Below, one piece after another: positions 1-8,258 of a stretch of 64,000 bases of DNA (its first letter is position 1; each line of letters starts with the position of its first letter). Under the pieces are notes generated by a model, which saw only the letters and a program-made list of their open reading frames with translations, ran no database searches and had not been told where the DNA came from. A program made the position numbers and the translations under genes. The stretch covers positions 1 to 64,000 of the forward strand of contig NZ_QVMT01000021.1 in NCBI RefSeq assembly GCF_003418935.1, read 5' to 3'. Source of the DNA: Emticicia sp. C21. GTDB lineage: Bacteria; Bacteroidota; Bacteroidia; Cytophagales; Spirosomataceae.

Positions 1-113
1 CTTCATGGCGTCCATTGGGCGGGTGTTCACCTCTTCCCATCTCGAACAGAGTAGTTAAGCCCCGCACCGCTGATGGTACTGAGTTCATCCTCGGGAGAGT
101 AAGTAGATGCCAG
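1..113 (+). rRNA. rrf: 5S ribosomal RNA, 5' end outside the window
   Basis: The conserved 5S core (CACCTCTTCCCATCTCGAAC, then AGTTAAGCCCCGC, GATGGTACTG and GGGAGAGTAAGTAGATGCCA) is read directly. The first few bases of the gene lie left of the window, and the 3' end is placed near base 113 from the usual 3' helix. A strong terminator follows, so this is the last gene of an rRNA operon transcribed to the right. Confidence 0.93.
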
Positions 114-124
114 GATTTTATTAC

Positions 125-154
125 AAAAGCTCCAGAAGTAATTCTGGAGCTTTT
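125..154 (+). terminator. Rho-independent terminator of the rRNA operon
   Basis: A perfect 13-bp stem (125-137 with 142-154) with loop GTAA runs into a T-rich tract, directly after the 5S gene. Confidence 0.9.
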
Positions 155-191
155 TTTGTGTTTTTATATCCTGAATAGAGTAGTTTTTTTT

Positions 192-911
192 TTACTTTGT
201 AAAGTCGAAAAGTAAGTGATGTATTGTAAACTCCTTCCCTAAGCGTTTATGTAAACTATCAAAAGAAAAATTGTTTTGTTCAATAGAATTGTCATTAATA
301 TTGATTAAATCACCCTCAGGTGAAGTATTTAATTTCTCATTCAGTTTTGTTAAGAGACTGCTTTTAATTTCAGCATTATTTCCGGCTAACACAAAACCAA
401 TCATACCTCCAAAATTCAGATTTTGAGCGTACTTACCATTGAAATAACGTAATACTCCTCCATCAAATATATTAAGACCAGATTCATCTTTTTTGTATGT
501 ATTATAGCAAACATATTTATTTGTCAAATCTTGAGTTCCGTCTAAATTCTTGCATTCGAAGTAAAAGTCTTTATCTTTCCAATATGTATTATTTATAGTA
601 ATATCATAATTTCCCTCTACATTTTCATCATTTGTCTCTTCTCCTTTTACTGAAAAATTTAATCCAAATTTCTTATTTGCCCTTAATTTCAGTCGAATAA
701 ATTTTGCAATCACTCTTTCAGTTCTTGGAAATTGTTTCTTTTTCTCATCATCAATTTTTGACTTTAATTCAAAGCTATCATAATTTTGATAGAATTGGAG
801 TAAATAGTAAAACACCCACTTCTTCCAAAACTCATCGTCTAATGCTCTTAGTTTACGAGTATCAAAAGGTATTGGAGAGGGCTTTCTAATCTTAATGTAT
901 TCTCTCTCCAT
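192..911 (-). CDS. Putative PD-(D/E)XK restriction endonuclease partner of the adjacent methyltransferase
   Basis: A 239-residue protein with no family I recognise with certainty. It has the spaced residues of a PD-(D/E)XK nuclease: E65 in a predicted helix, D103 (NYDITIN) and E119-x-K121 (FYFECK) after a beta-hairpin. Its start codon lies inside the end of the methyltransferase gene (20-base overlap, same strand), which suggests translational coupling and a shared function. The likely role is to cut DNA lacking the partner's methylation. The gene is very AT-rich and ends about 40 bases from the 5S terminator, on the opposite strand. The catalytic assignment is inference from the residue pattern and context. 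Confidence 0.6.
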   Translation of the reverse strand: MEREYIKIRKPSPIPFDTRKLRALDDEFWKKWVFYYLLQFYQNYDSFELKSKIDDEKKKQFPRTERVIAKFIRLKLRANKKFGLNFSVKGEETNDENVEGNYDITINNTYWKDKDFYFECKNLDGTQDLTNKYVCYNTYKKDESGLNIFDGGVLRYFNGKYAQNLNFGGMIGFVLAGNNAEIKSSLLTKLNEKLNTSPEGDLININDNSIEQNNFSFDSLHKRLGKEFTIHHLLFDFTK

Positions 912-3900
912 CCTTATTAGGTATTAAGTGTTTTAATATATCCTGCCCATCTTCAAAAGCTTTTGTTTCAGTCCAATTTTTATTTATATCTTTCTTAATA
1001 ATATACACACAATCTTTTCCAAAAATCTTCTCTTGACTTGCTAGGAAATTTGCATTTGAGTTTTGCTCAAAAATTTCATTCAATAAATAATTCTTCGTTT
1101 TCAAAGCTTCAGGACTATCGGGATTATTAACAAAAGATATTTTAACTACAATTAAATGAAAATCTGTAGAAGTTTTTTCAATGATTATAGAGCTTTCAAA
1201 ATAAAACTCTATAATTTCTTTTAATATCTTTTCATAGCTATCTAAGGCTTTTTTCTTGTTCCCAATATTAGATTTAACTAGAAAGTAGTCTTTTATTCTT
1301 TGCTTTTCCCAATAGGATAATTCATATAAATCATAAATTAATTCATTTAATTCATGTTCTTTTTGTGCGTATTCATATTTACCATCAGATATATCTTTGC
1401 TTATATCAGAAATTTGTTTTTCTAGCTTTTGGTCAAATTCTTTCGGGATTGGAATTCCCAAGATGTCATCATTTCCAATTCTTGAAAATGAGTCAAAAAA
1501 TCGCTTTCTATGGTAAAAGTCTAAATAGAATTGTATCAAATCAGAGTTTAAGATTGCTTGAAACAGATTGTATCTACTACTATTTTTCAGTTTGACTGTA
1601 TAAATTGAAAAATCAAAATAATCATCGTTGTTTGAAAAGACACAGTTTAATTTACTTCCAATTCGAGTAAACATTAATTTCTCCCCATAGTATATTTCTC
1701 TATTTCTAGGTCTATGAAAATTGTCAATTCTATTTATGAATTGTTTTGAAGCTATCTTTATAAAAGGTTTTAAGGTAGTTGGTTTAATATATGGTTTATT
1801 ATATTCCTCAGAATATGTATAGCTAAAATATTTCCCAATAAATTGGTTAAGATATTCTTTTTTTTGACTTTTACTTATTCGCTTCCACTCATCATTTGAT
1901 ATTTTAAACTCTTTTTTCCTTGCATCCTCTCCCCAAATTTCAAACCCTCTATGAACAGGATTTATATAATTACTCATAGGGGTATTAAGTCCAATTTTAA
2001 ATATTAAATCTCTATCAAAGTCATTTCCTACAAGATAATCTCTTAATCGTACGCTTTTTTTAATAAGGTCTTTTTGATAAATATTAACAGCTAAATCTTC
2101 TTGAATAATTAATAATTCAAACGGCTTTTCTGAAAATAATCCTAAACTTACTGGATAATAGTTAATTTCGTTAACATCAGTTTGTACGCTTCTAAAAATA
2201 ATAGCAACGACACTTTCTTTAGCCTTTTCAAATAATATATCCTTTACCCTTGAAAGTTCATAAATTTTCTCAATGCCATAGTTTGAATAGAAATATTGTT
2301 GGAAAGTTTCTGAATAATCGTTATAAAAATTAGAGCTATTTGAAATAAACCCAAATCTTGTATTTTCATCACTCCAATCTTTAATTTTCAAAAAAAAGCA
2401 TTGAGAAATTTGGGATCTTCCTACGATATTTTTAGCAGTCACTATTTTCCCATCAGATAATAGTAACTTATAATTATTTAAAAATAAAGTTTCGTCCTTA
2501 AACTCTTCTGTATTAGGAATTTCAAAAAAAGGAGGATTCCCAACTATATATGAGAATTGTTTGTCATTAAAAGGTTTATATGAAGTATTGAGAGTATTTG
2601 AGTGTCTTATATTCTGGAAAAAGGAATATTCGGAGAAAAGATTAATTTTTTTATTATCCTTTAATTCCTTAGCTATGAATTCTTTTATATCTGTGGGGTT
2701 AATTCCGATGAAAACTTGCAAAGAAAGCGAGAATAGTGTAAAACGTTGGGCCATTAATTCTTTTTCTATCCCAAATATGTTTTCAGATAAAAGTTGTATT
2801 CTGTATCTAATCTTCTCAATATTATCGTGTGGTTCTAACCCTTGTTTTTGAGATATTTCCAGAAGTCTTTGATAACTTACAATCAAGAACATTCCCGAAC
2901 CACTTGAAGGGTCTAAAATAGAACCTATTCGATCTTCTTTTATTACATCGTCAACAATTAATTGTGCCAATTTTTTCGGAGTATAATATATGCCATTTTC
3001 TTTCTGTTTTTCAGATAAGAAAACTTCATAAATGTAACTTATAAACTCAACTGGCAAAACATCAAATCTAAAATCATATAATCTTAATTGTCCAGTATTT
3101 AAATTCGCTTTGAAAGATAATGCTATGAGTTTACGCACCTCATATGTCAAATATTTGTCATCAATCGTTGGCTGATCAAAAAGTGCGTTATTAAATATTT
3201 CATGAATAATTTTATAAAGCTTATTAATGTCATTATTAGACTTATTTTCTAATAATATCTCATAGTTAAGCATCTCATCGTTAAAATAATGCTCATAAAA
3301 AAACGAATTAATAATATGATTGTCTTCTAAGTATTTAATATATAAAGTCCTATCAATTAATGCTTGGACAACCTCATTTCGCGCATAATCATTTGAAATT
3401 AATGAGGAAAGTAATTCACTTAACTGCTCTTTTAACGCATTTAAAGTATTAACCAATTCTTTATCAACCCCTCTGTACTTTGCTTTACTAATAAATGTAT
3501 GATAATTTAGCCAAAATACTCCACTGTCAAACTGCCAGTGTTTGATTTTTTCGATTTTATCTAAATCTTTTTTAGTAGTTGAAAAAGTATCTAATTTGCT
3601 ATCTATAGTAGAAACTTTTGGAGAATATTTGGCATAAAGCATTATTAACTCATCGGTATCTACTGGATAATAAAAAATTATATCGGCATCATTCTTATTC
3701 CAAACATATTTTCTGAATTGCTCAAGTTCAAAAGTTTCTAATGAAGAGGTAATTAAGTAAAAAGAAGTATTAGTATTATTGGGGCTTTTATAAAAAAAAA
3801 CTGAGTCTTTAAGTTTTTGAGATAAAGTAGCTTCCTTCTCAATTTCTATAGTTTTTACTATCAAATCAATATTGAAAGCAAAGCCTAAATTAGAAAAAAA

Positions 3901-3915
3901 ATCTATATAATTCAT
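892..3915 (-). CDS. Eco57I-like N6-adenine DNA methyltransferase (type II restriction-modification)
   Basis: A 1007-residue protein. The stretch GIYYTPKKLAQLIVD (308-322) leads into SAM-binding motif I DPSSGSG (335-341), and catalytic motif IV NPPF is at 460-463. This is the gamma-class adenine methyltransferase order seen in Eco57I and TaqI-type enzymes. The roughly 500 residues after NPPF fit a target-recognition region of the TaqI_C type, and the first 300 residues are a helical domain of unknown role. I see no clear nuclease motif in the N-terminus, so this is probably not a fused type IIG enzyme; cutting would come from the overlapping downstream gene. Adenine-N6 modification is family knowledge; the target sequence is unknown. 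Low GC and the position beside an rRNA operon suggest horizontal acquisition. Confidence 0.9.
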   Translation of the reverse strand: MNYIDFFSNLGFAFNIDLIVKTIEIEKEATLSQKLKDSVFFYKSPNNTNTSFYLITSSLETFELEQFRKYVWNKNDADIIFYYPVDTDELIMLYAKYSPKVSTIDSKLDTFSTTKKDLDKIEKIKHWQFDSGVFWLNYHTFISKAKYRGVDKELVNTLNALKEQLSELLSSLISNDYARNEVVQALIDRTLYIKYLEDNHIINSFFYEHYFNDEMLNYEILLENKSNNDINKLYKIIHEIFNNALFDQPTIDDKYLTYEVRKLIALSFKANLNTGQLRLYDFRFDVLPVEFISYIYEVFLSEKQKENGIYYTPKKLAQLIVDDVIKEDRIGSILDPSSGSGMFLIVSYQRLLEISQKQGLEPHDNIEKIRYRIQLLSENIFGIEKELMAQRFTLFSLSLQVFIGINPTDIKEFIAKELKDNKKINLFSEYSFFQNIRHSNTLNTSYKPFNDKQFSYIVGNPPFFEIPNTEEFKDETLFLNNYKLLLSDGKIVTAKNIVGRSQISQCFFLKIKDWSDENTRFGFISNSSNFYNDYSETFQQYFYSNYGIEKIYELSRVKDILFEKAKESVVAIIFRSVQTDVNEINYYPVSLGLFSEKPFELLIIQEDLAVNIYQKDLIKKSVRLRDYLVGNDFDRDLIFKIGLNTPMSNYINPVHRGFEIWGEDARKKEFKISNDEWKRISKSQKKEYLNQFIGKYFSYTYSEEYNKPYIKPTTLKPFIKIASKQFINRIDNFHRPRNREIYYGEKLMFTRIGSKLNCVFSNNDDYFDFSIYTVKLKNSSRYNLFQAILNSDLIQFYLDFYHRKRFFDSFSRIGNDDILGIPIPKEFDQKLEKQISDISKDISDGKYEYAQKEHELNELIYDLYELSYWEKQRIKDYFLVKSNIGNKKKALDSYEKILKEIIEFYFESSIIIEKTSTDFHLIVVKISFVNNPDSPEALKTKNYLLNEIFEQNSNANFLASQEKIFGKDCVYIIKKDINKNWTETKAFEDGQDILKHLIPNKDGERIH

Positions 3916-4094
3916 TGATAATGTGCTTGTTAGGTGTTTTATGTGTGGTATTTGTCAAGGATAAAGTTAATGAAAAATATTGAGTACTTATAGTCTTTTG
4001 GTATTTAAATAGTTTTCAAAAACGAATCCGTAAATTAGTTGTATTTATAATTTAGAGAAAAATAATTCGCATTAAAAATGCAGTCATATAAACT

Positions 4095-4412
4095 CTAAGT
4101 CGTCGGATACTCATCAATCCCCAAAGTGGTCAGTTTAGGATTAATAGTTTTAGGACAGATAATCACTTGAAAGAACTTAGTCTTCATAGCATCAAAATCG
4201 CATACAAACTTGTTCTTTATCTTCAAAGTACGATAGACCGCTGTATAATTTACCTTTTTCTGCTCCCAGCCGTTAATCGCAAGATTGGTTTGTACACACT
4301 CAATGGCTCTTTTTAAATTAGAGAAATAAACCGTAAAGGGTTCTCTTTTCCGAACATCATTCAATGAACCGATATAATGGATTGTCACCTCGTAGATAAT
4401 TGCCTGCCGCAT
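4095..4412 (-). CDS. Hypothetical protein, 105 residues
   Basis: I do not recognise this protein. It is compact, mixed alpha/beta in character and rich in Lys/Thr/Ile, with no signal peptide, membrane segment, helix-turn-helix or catalytic motif that I can see. It lies on the same strand as the restriction-modification genes, 179 bases upstream of the methyltransferase start, so it could be cotranscribed with them, but nothing shows it is a controller protein. Protein-like composition and isolation from other frames make it a plausible real gene. Confidence 0.5.
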   Translation of the reverse strand: MRQAIIYEVTIHYIGSLNDVRKREPFTVYFSNLKRAIECVQTNLAINGWEQKKVNYTAVYRTLKIKNKFVCDFDAMKTKFFQVIICPKTINPKLTTLGIDEYPTT

Positions 4413-4572
4413 GAAATAAAAAATTTTAAGACTTATTATCTCCTTTGAATGGAGTCAATTTTTAAATTTATCTAATAAAACGCTTTTTGTGAAAAATTAT
4501 TAGATAATTTTTCTGCTTCACAATATCAGCATATATCTGGCGTTATTTAATAGTATTTCATTTAGTTATAGA

Positions 4573-4609
4573 GAAAAAGCCCGAACATATCGATTTGTTG
4601 GGCTTTTTC
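4573..4609. terminator. Terminator-like hairpin with no obvious upstream gene
   Basis: GAAAAAGCCC (4573-4582) pairs with 4600-4609. The stem extends inward after one bulged base (AACA with TGTT). A T-tract follows on the plus strand and there is a T-rich run on the minus strand. No plus-strand gene precedes it and no minus-strand gene lies to its right, so it may end a small RNA or be a leftover of a lost gene. The surrounding gap 4413-4864 otherwise holds only the DnaA boxes. Confidence 0.65.
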
Positions 4610-4693
4610 TTTTTTATATAGGTTCTGTTCCATTAGGCTTCTTTGTAGAAATTTACTTCTACATTCTTCTTCCCTACTAGCACATTTTCATAC

Positions 4694-4722
4694 TTATCCA
4701 CATATACACAAGCTTATCCACA
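4694..4722 (+). promoter_or_regulatory. Two perfect DnaA boxes 20 bases apart
   Basis: TTATCCACA occurs at 4694-4702 and again at 4714-4722, same orientation, exactly 20 bases apart (about two helical turns). It sits in an AT-rich gene-free gap of 452 bases upstream of argD. The sequence match to the bacterial DnaA box is exact; the role (origin element, DnaA titration or regulation of a neighbour) is not shown. Confidence 0.6.
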
Positions 4723-4864
4723 AATGTTGATTGTTTCTTACCAGTGGCATAGACATTCACATTCTTTCAATTTTTTGACTATTTTCTGCTAATAAAATGA
4801 GAACTTTGCTGGCTCATTTTAAAACGGCTCTCACAGAGCCATTTATCATAAAACCAAAGTACAA

Positions 4865-5992
4865 ATGACGCTTTTTAATGTGTATCCCCTTTACGACATT
4901 GAGCCCGTTAAAGCTCAAGGTTCTTATCTATGGGATAAGAACGGACAACAGTATTTAGATTTATATGGTGGACATGCCGTTATTTCAATAGGTCACACCC
5001 ACCCTGTTTATGTCCGAAGGCTTACACAACAATTAAAGAACATTGGTTTTTATTCTAACTCTGTAAAAATTCCTTCGCAAGAAGAACTAGCCGACAAATT
5101 AGGCAAAATATCTGGACTGAAAGATTATTATTTGTTCCTGGTTAATTCAGGTGCAGAAGCCAACGAGAATGCTTTGAAACTAGCGTCTTTCTATAATGGT
5201 CGTAAAAAAATCATTGCTTTTACCAAAGGTTTTCACGGGCGTACATCAGCTGCCGTAGCTGTTACAGATAATCCGGCTATCAAAGCCCCGATTAATTTTG
5301 ACGACCACGTGCAGATTCTACCTTTCAACGATGTAGAAGCAGTAAAAAGAGCTATTGATACCGATACTTGTGCCGTAATTGTTGAGGGTATTCAAGGAGT
5401 AGGTGGTATTCAGGTGGCAAGCGATGAGTTTTTAAAAACTATCCGCAAGGCTTGTGATAAAACCGGGGCTATTTTTATTCACGATAGTGTACAATGTGGT
5501 TACGGCCGTTCGGGCAAGTTTTTCAGTTTCCAACATAGCGGTGTGAAACCGGATATTATCTCAACTGCCAAAGGTATGGGCAATGGTTTCCCGATTGGCT
5601 CAATCCTGATTTCTCCTAAATTTCAGGCAAAACATGGGATGTTAGGTACTACTTTTGGAGGAAATCACCTGGCTTGTACGGCTGCCAATGCAGTACTAGA
5701 TGTGATAAAGAAAGAAAAACTGGTACAGAACGCTGCCACGGTAGGCGATTATTTCTTTGAAAACCTGAAGGGTTTCAACGGTATTAAAGAATTGCGTGGT
5801 AAAGGGTTAATGATAGGCATCGAGTTTGAACAACCCGTTGAGCCTATCAGAAATGCCTTATTGTTTGATCAGAAAATATTTACGGGCGTGGCCGGGAAGC
5901 ATACGATGCGTTTGCTTCCAAGCCTTGCTCTTACAACCAAAGAGGCCGACATCTTCTTAGATGCCTTAAAAAAGGTATTGACTAAGGTTTAA
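4865..5992 (+). CDS. argD: Acetylornithine/succinylornithine aminotransferase (class III, PLP)
   Basis: A 375-residue class III aminotransferase for the ornithine branch of arginine synthesis; in Bacteroidota the substrate is often N-succinyl rather than N-acetyl ornithine, which sequence reading cannot settle. SGAEANENALKLA (95-107) and GFHGRTSAA (122-130) form the cofactor pocket, and K236 in STAKGMGNG is the expected PLP lysine. D207 is the pyridine-nitrogen aspartate, but the usual DEVQ is DSVQ here, so the commonly conserved Glu is Ser. The ATG at 4865 gives the normal family N-terminus. The stop overlaps the convergent methyltransferase by 11 bases, with no terminator between them. Confidence 0.88.
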   Translation: MTLFNVYPLYDIEPVKAQGSYLWDKNGQQYLDLYGGHAVISIGHTHPVYVRRLTQQLKNIGFYSNSVKIPSQEELADKLGKISGLKDYYLFLVNSGAEANENALKLASFYNGRKKIIAFTKGFHGRTSAAVAVTDNPAIKAPINFDDHVQILPFNDVEAVKRAIDTDTCAVIVEGIQGVGGIQVASDEFLKTIRKACDKTGAIFIHDSVQCGYGRSGKFFSFQHSGVKPDIISTAKGMGNGFPIGSILISPKFQAKHGMLGTTFGGNHLACTAANAVLDVIKKEKLVQNAATVGDYFFENLKGFNGIKELRGKGLMIGIEFEQPVEPIRNALLFDQKIFTGVAGKHTMRLLPSLALTTKEADIFLDALKKVLTKV

Positions 5993-6785
5993 CCGCCTCT
6001 ACAGCTAATAAATAGAGCTTCATGGCTTGTGCGTCACTGGCAATCCAGGCATCATACTCCTGGATTGCTTTCAGACGTAATTCTTCCGTGCAAAAACCAT
6101 CGCGTACTACCTGATTCCCACGTGTTTCAGCTACCACATTCCAGATTCTTGCATCACCTTCAAATCTTTCTTCACCTTGTCTGCTTACTTCGTGTTGATC
6201 AACACTATTAATTAATTGAAGCCCCAAGTCTTGATAAATTACTGAAAGATTATCTGCAATCGCATTGTCATAGCCCGCGTCTGTTCTCCAGTTCAAAAAT
6301 GCCTGGTAAAAGTCTATCATCGATTGTGGCGGCTGCGGCGTCCACTCAATTTTGGTATGATTATAATCTAATATAGAAATCATTCCTCCCGGCTTTACTA
6401 AATTCAGCATCTGCGCAACTACCTCCTTAGGGTTGTTGACCCATTGTAAAGTGCGGGCGGCAATCACTAAATCAAATTTTTGTTCTGGGTTATAACTATT
6501 AATATCAGCTACCTCAAACGACAGATTGCTCAGGTGCTCGTGGTTTTTTTGTGCTTGCGCAATGAGGTGTTCGCTGAAATCGATAGCCACTACCCGCCCG
6601 CTTACGCCTACCCGCTCGGCAACGCCTGCGGTAATAGTTCCTGAGCCACAACCCACATCAAGTACCGACATTCCTTCTTTCAGCAGGTTTAAGAGCGACG
6701 AATAAGCGTTTTCAACTGTTCGACGATCAAGCACTTTATTAGCGCCCTGTGGCATTTCTGCTCTTGTTTGAGATGTCTGATTCAT
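5982..6785 (-). CDS. Class I SAM-dependent methyltransferase
   Basis: A 267-residue soluble methyltransferase of the Methyltransf_11/25 type. SAM motif I is VLDVGCGSGTIT near residue 42, the acidic end of beta-2 is AIDFSEHLI, and FDLVIAARTLQWV is the motif IV/post-IV region, followed by VKPGGMISI. The C-terminal third probably contributes to substrate binding. The substrate is unknown. It is convergent with argD and overlaps its stop by 11 bases, so no operon partner indicates its role. Confidence 0.8.
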   Translation of the reverse strand: MNQTSQTRAEMPQGANKVLDRRTVENAYSSLLNLLKEGMSVLDVGCGSGTITAGVAERVGVSGRVVAIDFSEHLIAQAQKNHEHLSNLSFEVADINSYNPEQKFDLVIAARTLQWVNNPKEVVAQMLNLVKPGGMISILDYNHTKIEWTPQPPQSMIDFYQAFLNWRTDAGYDNAIADNLSVIYQDLGLQLINSVDQHEVSRQGEERFEGDARIWNVVAETRGNQVVRDGFCTEELRLKAIQEYDAWIASDAQAMKLYLLAVEAVKP

Positions 6786-6880
6786 GAGATATTTGATAAA
6801 TGGTTGATAATGCTGATTGAAATAGTAGGCATCATTTCAAAAACTAATACATTTGTTCATTCAAATGCCACTCAAAATTT

Positions 6881-7363
6881 ATGGATATTGTTCTGCTAAT
6901 TGTTGCTATTGTTTGCCTGATAATCGGCTTAATCGGTGCTGTATTGCCTTTACCGGGGCCACCGTTAAGCTTTGTGGGCATATTAGTCTTGCACTTTACT
7001 AAGTTTGCCCAATTCAGCGAAACTCTTCTCTGGACATTGGGCATAATTACCTTAATTGTTACCATTTTGGACTACTATGTACCTATCTGGGGCACCAAAA
7101 AATTCGGCGGTTCTAAATATGGCACATGGGGTAGTATGATTGGCCTTATCGTCGGGTTATTCTTTGGACCATTTGGTATTTTCATTGGTGCGTTTTTAGG
7201 TGCTTTAGCCGGTGAACTCATTGGAGGCTCAACTTCACAACAAGCTACCAAAGCAGCCTTTGGTTCATTCCTGGGTTTCCTTGTGGGCATCGTCATGAAA
7301 ATTGCGCTTTGCGTAGTCATGATCTGGTATGCCGGTAAAGAATTGTGGCATTATTTCGGTTAA
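6881..7363 (+). CDS. DUF456 family inner-membrane protein
   Basis: A 160-residue hydrophobic protein with about four to five membrane segments. The N-terminal helix is followed by a Pro-rich turn (PLPGPPL), and the middle is glycine-zipper-like (GLFFGPFGIFIGAFLGALAG), which is characteristic of DUF456. No biochemical role is established for this family that I can state. It stands alone between two minus-strand genes and starts with the ATG 95 bases from the divergent methyltransferase gene. Confidence 0.8.
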   Translation: MDIVLLIVAIVCLIIGLIGAVLPLPGPPLSFVGILVLHFTKFAQFSETLLWTLGIITLIVTILDYYVPIWGTKKFGGSKYGTWGSMIGLIVGLFFGPFGIFIGAFLGALAGELIGGSTSQQATKAAFGSFLGFLVGIVMKIALCVVMIWYAGKELWHYFG

Positions 7364-7421
7364 TTTTTTCGAATTCGCTTATTAAGATTCAAAATAATCG
7401 TCCAAAAAAGTACCTGGTTTG

Positions 7422-7450
7422 GTAGAGACAGGGCATTGCCCTGTCTCTAC
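7422..7450. repeat. GC-rich palindromic intergenic element
   Basis: GTAGAGACAGGG (7422-7433) is exactly complementary to CCCTGTCTCTAC (7439-7450) around a 5-base loop, in the gap between two convergent genes. There is no T-tract, so it resembles a repeated extragenic palindrome more than a terminator. No second copy was noticed in this window. Confidence 0.6.
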
Positions 7451-7486
7451 GTGTACCTACCATTAGAACTTTATGTGGATGAATAA

Positions 7487-8029
7487 TCAGTCGATGAATA
7501 TAGATTTCTCATCCTTTTTCAACTCCCACAATATCAATTCATTCTCGGTTTTTGCATACTGAAAACCAGCCTTTTGCAGTACTCTCTGCGAATTCAGCAG
7601 GTCAATAGGAGTATGAGCGATAATGGTTTTGAGGTCCGGATTCTGAAACGCCCAGTTTGCCAGGCAACTTAAAGCCTCGGTAGCATAACCTTTTCCCCGA
7701 TGATTTAAATCCATGCCATAACCTATTTCACAGGAGCCGTTCTCATCAGGTAGGCCGGTCACGCCAATGCCCCCTACGGCAATATTTTCTTCTTTCAGCA
7801 CAATCAGCCAGTTGGTATACCAGATATAATTGTCAGGATTCTGTTCTACGAGAGGCGCCCAATGATTTTGCAGGGCATCGTCGAACTCACTTTGAAAAAA
7901 TGGTTCGGTTTCAACTTTGGCTGCTTTTAAGCCAAGATTTTCAGCTAAAGCTTCTGAATGAGTATAAATACGTAATTGATGTAAATTTAATGGGATGAGC
8001 TTTAAACGCTCAGATTCGATATAAAACAT
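7487..8029 (-). CDS. GNAT family N-acetyltransferase (RimJ/RimL type)
   Basis: A 180-residue protein beginning with the usual TERL-like strand (IESERLKLIPL) and carrying the acetyl-CoA pyrophosphate-binding motif HRGKGYATEA near residue 111, followed by ALSCLANWAF and the LLNSQRVLQKAGF segment typical of the family. It should transfer an acetyl group to an amino group of a small molecule or protein N-terminus; the substrate cannot be read. Single gene, no operon. Confidence 0.82.
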   Translation of the reverse strand: MFYIESERLKLIPLNLHQLRIYTHSEALAENLGLKAAKVETEPFFQSEFDDALQNHWAPLVEQNPDNYIWYTNWLIVLKEENIAVGGIGVTGLPDENGSCEIGYGMDLNHRGKGYATEALSCLANWAFQNPDLKTIIAHTPIDLLNSQRVLQKAGFQYAKTENELILWELKKDEKSIFID

Positions 8030-8207
8030 GATTTTGGATAGTCTTTTTTGAAAAAATAAACTCTTAGAACAAGTGAAGACTTGTCTTGATAATTACCTGT
8101 TTGTTTGTCTTAAACAATATCAGGCAGTCGACTATCCAGAAGTGAAGTATTAAATTTCAGAGGCAAATGATTACGCTATAAAGGTAGAAAAATATTTTCT
8201 AATAACA

Positions 8208-8245
8208 ATAACTGAGAAATAAGTTTTATAACTGAAAAATACGTT
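8208..8245 (+). promoter_or_regulatory. Tandem operator for the BlaI-type repressor
   Basis: Two 18-base copies, ATAACTGAGAAATAAGTT (8208-8225) and ATAACTGAAAAATACGTT (8228-8245), lie 20 bases apart and match at 16 of 18 positions. The first contains the dyad AACT-N8-AGTT; the second keeps it partly. They end 13 bases before the repressor start codon, so binding would block transcription of the pair. Autoregulation is typical of BlaI/MecI repressors; the assignment here is inference. Confidence 0.6.
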
Positions 8246-8258
8246 ATACATTTGACTT

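Noticed and set aside
4810-4827. TGGCTCATTTTAAAACGG, 55 bases before argD
   Set aside because: It has the right distance but lacks the A at position 5 of TGGNAY and is part of a local GGCTC/GAGCC dyad; used here as a control for chance matches.
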